From the NCBI GenBank assembly GCA_037783545.1, contig JBBELK010000096.1, positions 2,480,001-2,544,000 of the forward strand: DNA of 64,000 nt, given 5' to 3'. The position numbers and the translations under genes were made by a program. Positions 1 to 11,000 of this stretch are shown here, one piece after another. Position 1 is the stretch's first letter; each line of letters begins with the position of its first letter. The notes beneath the pieces were generated by a model. The model did not search any database, had not been told where the DNA came from, and was given only the letters and a program-made list of their open reading frames with translations. The DNA is from Henricia sp. BOLD:AAB3569 (lineage: Eukaryota; Echinodermata; Asteroidea; Spinulosida; Echinasteridae).

Positions 1-565
1 AAAGTCTGTCAATTTTTCAGGACAAGTGCGGAATATAGACTGTTTGGAGCATGCAAAATTTGAAGTTCGTCAAAAAAAATTATTGACTTCCAAATTTGCC
101 GACGTTTGGACCACACTTTGACCAAATTCCCGTCCCAAACAAGACTGAGCATGCGCACGAGTGATCAGGAGTACACGGACAGCCACGGTCAGCAGAGCAG
201 GCAGGAAGCCCGAACCCAGTTTTCCCTAAACTCTGAAATTTCTCGGCCATTTCCCGGCGAAAGTCTGTCAATTTTTCAGGACAAGTGCGGAATATAGACT
301 GTTTGGAGCATGCAAAATTTGAAGTTCGTCCAAAAAAATTATTGACTTCCAAATTTGCCGACGTTTGGACCATACTTTGACCAAATTCCCGTCCCAAACA
401 AGACTAAGCATGCGCACGAGTCAGGAGTACACGGACAGCCACGGTCTGCAGAGCAGGCAGGAAGCCCGAGCCCAGTTTTCCCTAAACTCTGAAATTTCTC
501 GGCCATTTCCGGGCGAAAGTCTGTCAATTTTTCAGGACAAGTGCGGAATATAGACTGTTTGGAGC

Positions 566-823
566 ATGCAAAATGTGAAGTTCGTCGGAAAATTTCTTGA
601 CTTCCAAATTTGCCGACGTTTGGACCACACTTTGACCAAATTCCCGTCCCAAACAAGACTGAGCATGCGCACGAGTGATCAGGAGTACACGGACAGCCAC
701 GGTCTGCAGAACAGGCAGGAAGCCCGAGCCCAGTTTTCCCTAAACTCTGAAATTTCTCGGCCATTTCCAGGCGAAAGTCTGTCAATTTTTTAGGACAAGT
801 GCGGAATATAGACTGTTTGGAGC
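566..823 (+). repeat. Representative 258-bp monomer
   Basis: A reference copy for the phase used throughout. It starts at the ATG of GCATGCAAAATG and runs to the base before the next copy at 824. Landmarks in order are an inverted repeat (583-618), the GTTTGGACCACAC segment, CCCGTCCCAAACAAGACTG, the second GCATGC, the GAGTGATCAGG indel site, CTGCAGAACAGGCAGG, the CCAGTTTTCCCTAAACTC segment, the TTTCC(C/A/G)GGCG segment, and GTGCGGAATATAGACTG. The plus strand carries an in-frame TAG in GAATATAG in nearly every monomer, which ends the short plus-strand open frames. Confidence 0.95.
583..618. repeat. Conserved inverted repeat (13-bp arms)
   Basis: The left arm is CGTCGGAAAATTT (583-595), the spacer is CTTGACTTCC (596-605) and the right arm is AAATTTGCCGACG (606-618). 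Twelve of 13 positions pair; the exception is A589/G612. The same dyad recurs at the same place in most monomers. Several subfamilies weaken it: TCGTCAAAAAAAATTATTG in domain A, CGTCGAAAAATTT in many copies, and right-arm GCCGCCG in domain F. I saw no clear compensatory changes, so base-paired RNA or cruciform function is not demonstrated. It could equally be a dyad protein-binding site or a chance palindrome fixed by amplification. Confidence 0.8.
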
Positions 824-3800
824 ATGCAAAATTTGAAGTTCGTCGAAAAATTTCTTGACTTGCAAATTTGCCGACGTTTGGAGCACACTTTGACCAAATT
901 CCCGTCCCAAACAAGACTGGGCATGCGCACGAGTCAGGAGTACACGGACAGCCACGGTCTGCAGAACAGGCAGGAAGCCCGAGGCCAGTTTTCCCTAAAC
1001 TCTGAAATTTCTCGGCCATTTCCCGGCGAAAGTCTGTCAATTTTTCAGGACAAGTGCGGAATATAGACTGTTTGGAGCATGCAAAATTTGAAGTTCGTCG
1101 ACAAATTTCTTGACTTCCAAATTTGCCGACGTTTGGACCACACTTTGACCAAATTCCCGTCCCAAACAAGACTGAGCATGCGCACGAGTGATCAGGAGTA
1201 CACGGACAGCCACGGTCTGCAGAACAGGCAGGAAGCCCGAGCCCAGTTTTCCCTAAACTCTGAAATTTCTCGGCCATTTCCAGGCGAAAGTCTGTCAATT
1301 TTTCAGGACAAGTGCGGAATATAGACTGTTTGGAGCATGCCAAATTTGAAGTTCGTCGGAAAATTTCTTGACTTCCAAATTTGCCGACGTTTGGACCACA
1401 CTTTGACCAAATTCCCGTCCCAAACAAGACTGAGCATGCGCACGAGTCAGGAGTACACGGACAGCCACGGTCTGCAGAGCAGGCAGGAAGCCCGAGCCCA
1501 GTTTTCCCTAAACTCTAAAATTTCTCGGCCATTTCCAAGCGAAAGTCTGTCAATTTTTCAGGACAAGTGCGGAATATAGAGTGTTTGGAGCATGCACAAT
1601 TTGAAGTTCGTCGGAAAATTTCTTGACTTGCAAATTTGCCGACGTTTGGACCACACTTTGACCAAATTCCCGTCCCAAACAAGACTGAGCATGCGCACGA
1701 GTCAGGAGTACACGGACAGCCACGGTCTGCAGAGCAGGCGGAAAGCCCGAGCCCAGTTTTCCCTAAACTCTGAAATTTCTCGGCCATTTCCCGGCGAAAG
1801 TCTGTCAATTTTTCAGGACAAGTGCGGAATATAGACTGTTTGGAACATGCAAAATTTGAAGTTCGTCGGAAAATTTCTTGACTTCCAAATTTGCCGACGT
1901 TTGGACCACACTTTGACCAAATTCCCGTCCCAAACAAGACTGAGCATGCGCACGAGTCAGGAGTACACGGACAGCCACGGTCTGCAGAGCAGGCAGGAAG
2001 CCCGAGCCCAGTTTTCCCTAAACTCTAAAATTTCTCGGCCATTTCCCGGCGAAAGTCTGTCAATTTTTCAGGACAAGTGCGGAATATAGACTGTTTGGAG
2101 CATGCACAATTTGAAGTTCGTCGGAAAATTTCTTGAATTGCAAATTTGCCGACGTTTGGACCACACTTTGACCAAATTCCCGTCCCAAACAAGACTGAGC
2201 ATGCGCACGAGTCAGGAGTACACAGACAGCCACGGTCTGCAGAGCAGGCAGGAAGCCCGAACCCAGTTTTCCCTAAACTCTGAAATTTCTCGGCCATTTC
2301 CCGGCGAAAGTCTGTCAATTTTTCAGGACAAGTGCGGAATATAGACTGTTTGGAGCATGCAAAATTTGAAGTTCGTCAAAAAAAATTATTGACTTCCAAA
2401 TTTGCCGACGTTTGGACCACACTTTGACCAAATTCCCGTCCCAAACAAGACTGAGCATGCGCACGAGTGATCAGGAGTACACGGACAGCCACGGTCAGCA
2501 GAGCAGGCAGGAAGCCCGAACCCAGTTTTCCCTAAACTCTGAAATTTCTCGGCCATTTCCCGGCGAAAGTCTGTCAATTTTTCAGGACAAGTGCGGAATA
2601 TAGACTGTTTGGAGCATGCAAAATTTGAAGTTCGTCCAAAAAAATTATTGACTTCCAAATTTGCCGACGTTTGGACCATACTTTGACCAAATTCCCGTCC
2701 CAAACAAGACTAAGCATGCGCACGAGTCAGGAGTACACGGACAGCCACGGTCTGCAGAGCAGGCAGGAAGCCCGAGCCCAGTTTTCCCTAAACTCTGAAA
2801 TTTCTCGGCCATTTCCGGGCGAAAGTCTGTCAATTTTTCAGGACAAGTGCGGAATATAGACTGTTTGGAGCATGCAAAATGTGAAGTTCGTCGGAAAATT
2901 TCTTGACTTCCAAATTTGCCGACGTTTGGACCACACTTTGACCAAATTCCCGTCCCAAACAAGACTGAGCATGCGCACGAGTGATCAGGAGTACACGGAC
3001 AGCCACGGTCTGCAGAACAGGCAGGAAGCCCGAGCCCAGTTTTCCCTAAACTCTGAAATTTCTCGGCCATTTCCAGGCGAAAGTCTGTCAATTTTTTAGG
3101 ACAAGTGCGGAATATAGACTGTTTGGAGCATGCAAAATTTGAAGTTCGTCGAAAAATTTCTTGACTTGCAAATTTGCCGACGTTTGGAGCACACTTTGAC
3201 CAAATTCCCGTCCCAAACAAGACTGGGCATGCGCACGAGTCAGGAGTACACGGACAGCCACGGTCTGCAGAACAGGCAGGAAGCCCGAGGCCAGTTTTCC
3301 CTAAACTCTGAAATTTCACGGCCATTTCCCGGCGAAAGTCTGTCAATTTTTCAGGACAAGTGCGGAATATAGACTGTTTGGAACATGCACAATTTGAAGT
3401 TCGTCGGAAAATTTCTTGACTTCCAAATTTGCCGACGTTTGGACCACACTTTGACCAAATTCCCGTCCCAAACAAGACTGAGCATGCGCACGAGTGATCA
3501 GGAGTACACGGACAGCCACGGTCTGCAGAGCAGGCAGGAAGCCCGAACCCAGTTTTCCCTAAACTCTGAAATTTCTCGGCCATTTCCCGGCGAAAGTCTG
3601 TCAATTTTTCAGGACAAGTGCGGAATATAGACTGTTTGGAGCATGCAAAATTTGAAGTTCGTCAAAAAAAATTATTGACTTCCAAATTTGCCGACGTTTG
3701 GACCACACTTTGACCAAATTCCCGTCCCAAACAAGACTGAGCATGCGCACGAGTGATCAGGAGTACACGGACAGCCACGGTCAGCAGAGCAGGCAGGAAG

Positions 3801-6800
3801 CCCGAACCCAGTTTTCCCTAAACTCTGAAATTTCTCGGCCATTTCCCGGCGAAAGTCTGTCAATTTTTCAGGACAAGTGCGGAATATAGACTGTTTGGAG
3901 CATGCAAAATTTGAAGTTCGTCCAAAAAAATTATTGACTTCCAAATTTGCCGACGTTTGGACCATACTTTGACCAAATTCCCGTCCCAAACAAGACTAAG
4001 CATGCGCACGAGTCAGGAGTACACGGACAGCCACGGTCTGCAGAGCAGGCAGGAAGCCCGAGCCCAGTTTTCCCTAAACTCTGAAATTTCTCGGCCATTT
4101 CCGGGCGAAAGTCTGTCAATTTTTCAGGACAAGTGCGGAATATAGACTGTTTGGAGCATGCAAAATGTGAAGTTCGTCGGAAAATTTCTTGACTTCCAAA
4201 TTTGCCGACGTTTGGACCACACTTTGACCAAATTCCCGTCCCAAACAAGACTGAGCATGCGCACGAGTGATCAGGAGTACACGGACAGCCACGGTCTGCA
4301 GAACAGGCAGGAAGCCCGAGCCCAGTTTTCCCTAAACTCTAAAATTTCTCGGCCATTTCCCGGCGAAAGTCTGTCAATTTTTCAGGACAAGTGCGGAATA
4401 TAGACTGTTTGGAGCATGCACAATTTGAAGTTCGTCGGAAAATTTCTTGAATTGCAAATTTGCCGACGTTTGGACCACACTTTGACCAAATTCCCGTCCC
4501 AAACAAGACTGAGCATGCGCACGAGTCAGGAGTACACAGACAGCCACGGTCTGCAGAGCAGGCAGGAAGCCCGAACCCAGTTTTCCCTAAACTCTGAAAT
4601 TTCTCGGCCATTTCCCGGCGAAAGTCTGTCAAATTTTCAGGACAAGTGCGGAATATAGACTGTTTGGAGCATGCAAAATTTGAAGTTCGTCAAAAAAAAT
4701 TATTGACTTCCAAATTTGCCGACGTTTGGACCACACTTTGACCAAATTCCCGTCCCAAACAAGACTGAGCATGCGCACGAGTGATCAGGAGTACACGGAC
4801 AGCCACGGTCAGCAGAGCAGGCAGGAAGCCCGAACCCAGTTTTCCCTAAACTCTGAAATTTCTCGGCCATTTCCCGGCGAAAGTCTGTCAATTTTTCAGG
4901 ACAAGTGCGGAATATAGACTGTTTGGAGCATGCAAAATTTGAAGTTCGTCCAAAAAAATTATTGACTTCCAAATTTGCCGACGTTTGGACCATACTTTGA
5001 CCAAATTCCCGTCCCAAACAAGACTAAGCATGCGCACGAGTCAGGAGTACACGGACAGCCACGGTCTGCAGAGCAGGCAGGAAGCCCGAGCCCAGTTTTC
5101 CCTAAACTCTGAAATTTCTCGGCCATTTCCGGGCGAAAGTCTGTCAATTTTTCAGGACAAGTGCGGAATATAGACTGTTTGGAGCATGCAAAATGTGAAG
5201 TTCGTCGGAAAATTTCTTGACTTCCAAATTTGCCGACGTTTGGACCACACTTTGACCAAATTCCCGTCCCAAACAAGACTGAGCATGCGCACGAGTGATC
5301 AGGAGTACACGGACAGCCACGGTCTGCAGAACAGGCAGGAAGCCCGAGCCCAGTTTTCCCTAAACTCTGAAATTTCTCGGCCATTTCCAGGCGAAAGTCT
5401 GTCAATTTTTTAGGACAAGTGCGGAATATAGACTGTTTGGAGCATGCAAAATTTGAAGTTCGTCGAAAAATTTCTTGACTTGCAAATTTGCCGACGTTTG
5501 GAGCACACTTTGACCAAATTCCCGTCCCAAACAAGACTGGGCATGCGCACGAGTCAGGAGTACACGGACAGCCACGGTCTGCAGAACAGGCAGGAAGCCC
5601 GAGGCCAGTTTTCCCTAAACTCTGAAATTTCTCGGCCATTTCCCGGCGAAAGTCTGTCAATTTTTCAGGACAAGTGCGGAATATAGACTGTTTGGAGCAT
5701 GCAAAATTTGAAGTTCGTCGACAAATTTCTTGACTTCCAAATTTGCCGACGTTTGGACCACACTTTGACCAAATTCCCGTCCCAAACAAGACTGAGCATG
5801 CGCACGAGTGATCAGGAGTACACGGACAGCCACGGTCTGCAGAACAGGCAGGAAGCCCGAGCCCAGTTTTCCCTAAACTCTGAAATTTCTCGGCCATTTC
5901 CAGGCGAAAGTCTGTCAATTTTTCAGGACAAGTGCGGAATATAGACTGTTTGGAGCATGCCAAATTTGAAGTTCGTCGGAAAATTTCTTGACTTCCAAAT
6001 TTGCCGACGTTTGGACCACACTTTGACCAAATTCCCGTCCCAAACAAGACTGAGCATGCGCACGAGTCAGGAGTACACGGACAGCCACGGTCTGCAGAGC
6101 AGGCAGGAAGCCCGAGCCCAGTTTTCCCTAAACTCTAAAATTTCTCGGCCATTTCCAAGCGAAAGTCTGTCAATTTTTCAGGACAAGTGCGGAATATAGA
6201 GTGTTTGGAGCATGCACAATTTGAAGTTCGTCGGAAAATTTCTTGACTTGCAAATTTGCCGACGTTTGGACCACACTTTGACCAAATTCCCGTCCCAAAC
6301 AAGACTGAGCATGCGCACGAGTCAGGAGTACACGGACAGCCACGGTCTGCAGAGCAGGCGGAAAGCCCGAGCCCAGTTTTCCCTAAACTCTGAAATTTCT
6401 CGGCCATTTCCCGGCGAAAGTCTGTCAATTTTTCAGGACAAGTGCGGAATATAGACTGTTTGGAACATGCAAAATTTGAAGTTCGTCGGAAAATTTCTTG
6501 ACTTCCAAATTTGCCGACGTTTGGACCACACTTTGACCAAATTCCCGTCCCAAACAAGACTGAGCATGCGCACGAGTCAGGAGTACACGGACAGCCACGG
6601 TCTGCAGAGCAGGCAGGAAGCCCGAGCCCAGTTTTCCCTAAACTCTAAAATTTCTCGGCCATTTCCCGGCGAAAGTCTGTCAATTTTTCAGGACAAGTGC
6701 GGAATATAGACTGTTTGGAGCATGCACAATTTGAAGTTCGTCGGAAAATTTCTTGAATTGCAAATTTGCCGACGTTTGGACCACACTTTGACCAAATTCC

Positions 6801-8004
6801 CGTCCCAAACAAGACTGAGCATGCGCACGAGTCAGGAGTACACAGACAGCCACGGTCTGCAGAGCAGGCAGGAAGCCCGAACCCAGTTTTCCCTAAACTC
6901 TGAAATTTCTCGGCCATTTCCCGGCGAAAGTCTGTCAATTTTTCAGGACAAGTGCGGAATATAGACTGTTTGGAGCATGCAAAATTTGAAGTTCGTCAAA
7001 AAAAATTATTGACTTCCAAATTTGCCGACGTTTGGACCACACTTTGACCAAATTCCCGTCCCAAACAAGACTGAGCATGCGCACGAGTGATCAGGAGTAC
7101 ACGGACAGCCACGGTCAGCAGAGCAGGCAGGAAGCCCGAACCCAGTTTTCCCTAAACTCTGAAATTTCTCGGCCATTTCCCGGCGAAAGTCTGTCAATTT
7201 TTCAGGACAAGTGCGGAATATAGACTGTTTGGAGCATGCAAAATTTGAAGTTCGTCCAAAAAAATTATTGACTTCCAAATTTGCCGACGTTTGGACCATA
7301 CTTTGACCAAATTCCCGTCCCAAACAAGACTAAGCATGCGCACGAGTCAGGAGTACACGGACAGCCACGGTCTGCAGAGCAGGCAGGAAGCCCGAGCCCA
7401 GTTTTCCCTAAACTCTGAAATTTCTCGGCCATTTCCGGGCGAAAGTCTGTCAATTTTTCAGGACAAGTGCGGAATATAGACTGTTTGGAGCATGCAAAAT
7501 GTGAAGTTCGTCGGAAAATTTCTTGACTTCCAAATTTGCCGACGTTTGGACCACACTTTGACCAAATTCCCGTCCCAAACAAGACTGAGCATGCGCACGA
7601 GTGATCAGGAGTACACGGACAGCCACGGTCTGCAGAACAGGCAGGAAGCCCGAGCCCAGTTTTCCCTAAACTCTGAAATTTCTCGGCCATTTCCAGGCGA
7701 AAGTCTGTCAATTTTTTAGGACAAGTGCGGAATATAGACTGTTTGGAGCATGCAAAATTTGAAGTTCGTCGAAAAATTTCTTGACTTGCAAATTTGCCGA
7801 CGTTTGGAGCACACTTTGACCAAATTCCCGTCCCAAACAAGACTGGGCATGCGCACGAGTCAGGAGTACACGGACAGCCACGGTCTGCAGAACAGGCAGG
7901 AAGCCCGAGGCCAGTTTTCCCTAAACTCTGAAATTTCACGGCCATTTCCCGGCGAAAGTCTGTCAATTTTTCAGGACAAGTGCGGAATATAGACTGTTTG
8001 GAGC

Positions 8005-11000
8005 ATGCAAAATTTGAAGTTCGTCGACAAATTTCTTGACTTCCAAATTTGCCGACGTTTGGACCACACTTTGACCAAATTCCCGTCCCAAACAAGACTG
8101 AGCATGCGCACGAGTGATCAGGAGTACACGGACAGCCACGGTCAGCAGAGCAGGCAGGAAGCCCGAGGCTAGTTTTCCCTAAAATCTGAAATTTCTCGGC
8201 CATTTCCCGGCGAAAGTCTGTCAATTTTTAAGGACAAGTGCAGAATATAGACTGTTTGGAGCATGCAAAATTTGAAGTTCGTCAAAAAATTTCTTGACTT
8301 GCAAATTTGCCGACGTTTGGAGCACACTTTGACAAAATTCCCGTCCCAAACAAGATTGAGCATGCGCACGAGTGATCAGGAGTACACGGACAGCCACGGT
8401 CTGCAGAACAGGCAGGAAGCCCGAGCCCAGTTTTTCCTAAACTCTGAAATTTCTCGGCCATTTCCCGGCGAAAGTCTGTCAATTTTTCAGGACAAGTGCG
8501 GAATATAGAATGTTTGGAGCATGCACAATTTGAAGTTCGTCGGAAAATTTCTTGACTTCCAAATTTGCCGACGTTTGGACCACACTTTGACCAAATTCCC
8601 GTCCCAAACAAGACTGAGCATGCGCACGAGTGATCAGGAGTACACGGACAGCCACAGTCTGCAGAGCAGGCAGGAAGCCCGAGACCAGTTTTCCCTAAAC
8701 TCTGAAATTTCTCGGCCATTTCCCGGCGAAAGTCTGTCAATTTTTCAGGACAAGTGCGGAATATAGACTGTTTGGAGCATTCAAAATTTGAAGTTCGTCA
8801 AAAAAAATTATTGACTTCCAAATTTGCCGACGTTTGGACCACACTTTGACCAAATTCCCGTCCCAAACAAGACTGAGCATGCGCACGAGTCAGGAGTACA
8901 CGGACAGCCACGGTCTGCAGAACAGGCAGGAAGCCCGAGCCCAGTTTTCCCTAAACTCTGAAATTTCTCGGCCATTTCCCGGCGAAAGTCTGTCAATTTT
9001 TAAGGAAAAGTGCGGAATATAGACTGTTTGGAGCATGCAAAATTTGAAGTTCGTCGAAACATTTCTTGACTTCCAAATTTGCCGTCGTTTGGACCACACT
9101 TTGACCAAATTCCCGTCCCAAACAAGACTGAGCATGCGCACGAGTGATCAGGAGTACACGGACAGCCACGGTCAGCAGAGCAGGCAGGAAGCCCGAGGCT
9201 AGTTTTCCCTCAACTCTGAAATTTCTCGGCCATTTCCCGGCAAAAGTCTGTCAATTTTTAAGGACAAGTGCGGAATATAGACTGTTTAGAGCATGCAACA
9301 TTTGAAGTTCGTCAAAAAAATTCTTGACTTGCAAATTTGCCGACGTTTGGAGCACACTTTGACCAAATTCCCGTCCCAAACAAGACTGAGCATGCGCACG
9401 AGTGATCAGGAGTACACGGACAGCCACGGTCTGCAGAACAGGCAGGAAGCCCGAGCCCAGTTTTCCCTAAACTCTTAAATTTCTCGGCCATTTTCCGGGC
9501 GAAAGTCTCTAAATTTTTCAGGACAAGTGCGGAATATAGACTGTTTGGAGCATGCAAAATGTGAAGTTCGTCAAAAAAATTCTTGACTTGCAAATTTGCC
9601 GACGTTTGGACCACACTTTGACCAAATTCCCGTCCCAAACAAGACTGAGCATGCGCACGAGTGATCAGGAGTACACGGACAGCCACGGTCAGCAGAGCAG
9701 GCAGGAAGCCCGAGGCCAGTTTTCCCTAAACTCTAAAATTTCTCGGCCATTTCCCGGCGAAGGTCTGTCAATTTTGTCAGGACAAGTGCGGAATATAGAC
9801 TGTTTGGAGCATGCAAAATTTGAAGTTCGTCGAAAAATTTCTTGACTTCCAAATTTGCCGACGTTTGGACCACACTTTGACCAAATTCCCGTCCCAAACA
9901 AGACTGAGCATGCGCACGAGTGATCAGGAGTACACGGACAGCCACGGTCAGCAGAGCAGGCAGAAAGCCCGAGGCTAGTTTTCCCTAAACTCTGAAATTT
10001 CTCGGCCATTTCCCGGCGAAAGTCTGTCAATTTTTAAGGACAAGTGCGGAATATAGACTGTGTGGAGCATGCAAAATTTGAAGTTCGTCAAAAAATTTCT
10101 TGACTTGCAAATTTGCCGACGTTTGGAGCACACTTTGACCAAATTCCCGTCCCAAACAAGACTGAGCATGCGCACGAGTGATCAGGAGTACACGGACAGC
10201 CACGGTCTGCAGAACAGGCAGGAAGCCCGAGCCCAGTTTTCCCTAAACTCTGAAATTTCTCGGCCATTTCCCGGCGAAAGTCTGTCAATTTTTCAGGACA
10301 AGTGCGGAATATAGACTGTTTGGAGCATGCAAAATTTGAAGTTCGTCGGAAAATTTCTTGACTTGCAAATTTGCCGACGTTTTTGACCAAATTCCCGTCC
10401 CAAACAAGACTGAGCATGCGCACGAGTCAGGAGTACACGGACAGCCACGGTCTGCAGAACAGGCAGGAAGCCCGAGCCCAGTTTTCCCTAAACTCTGAAA
10501 TTTCTCGGCCATTTCCCGGCGAAAGTCTGTCAATTTTTAAGGAAAAGTGCGGAATATAGACTGTTTGGAGCATGCAAAATTTGAAGTTCGTCGAAACATT
10601 TCTTGACTTCCAAATTTGCCGTCGTTTGGACCACACTTTGACCAAATTCCCGTCCCAAACAAGACTGGGCATGCGCACGGGTGATCAGGAGTACACGGAC
10701 AGCCACGGTCAGCAGAGCAGGCAGGAAGCCCGAGGATAGTTTTCCCTAAACTCTGAAATTTCTCGGCCATTTCCCGGCGAAAGTCTGTCAATTTTTAAGG
10801 ACAAGTGCGGAATATAGACTGTTTGGAGCATGCAACATTTGAAGTTCGTCAAAAAAATTATTGACTTGCAAATTTGCCGACGTTTGGAGCACACTTTGAC
10901 CAAATTCCCGTCCCAAACAAGACTGAGCATGCGCACGAGTGATCAGGAGTACACGGACAGCCACGGTCTGCAGAACAGGCAGGAAGCCCGAGCCCAGTTT

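Larger units (their letters stand above)
1..8004 (+). repeat. HOR domain A (4620-bp super-unit)
   Basis: The domain is marked by monomers with TCAAAAAAAATTATTG and TCCAAAAAAATTATTG in tandem, followed by the AAATGTGAAG monomer. Unit boundaries by monomer phase are 51-2356 (9-mer, 2306 bp), 2357-3642 (5-mer, 1286 bp), 3643-4670 (4-mer, 1028 bp), 4671-6976 (9-mer, 2306 bp) and 6977-8004 (4-mer). The three sizes sum to 4620 bp. Base 4621 restarts the sequence of base 1 almost identically, with AAATTTTCAG for AATTTTTCAG as one visible difference. The 5-mer and the last unit share ATTTCACGGCC (near 3316 and 7936), which the 9-mers lack. Confidence 0.92.

Noticed and set aside
583-600. CENP-B box
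   Set aside because: GTTCGTCGGA matches the first part of the NTTCGNNNNANNCGGGN motif, but the CGGG half is absent (ATTT instead).
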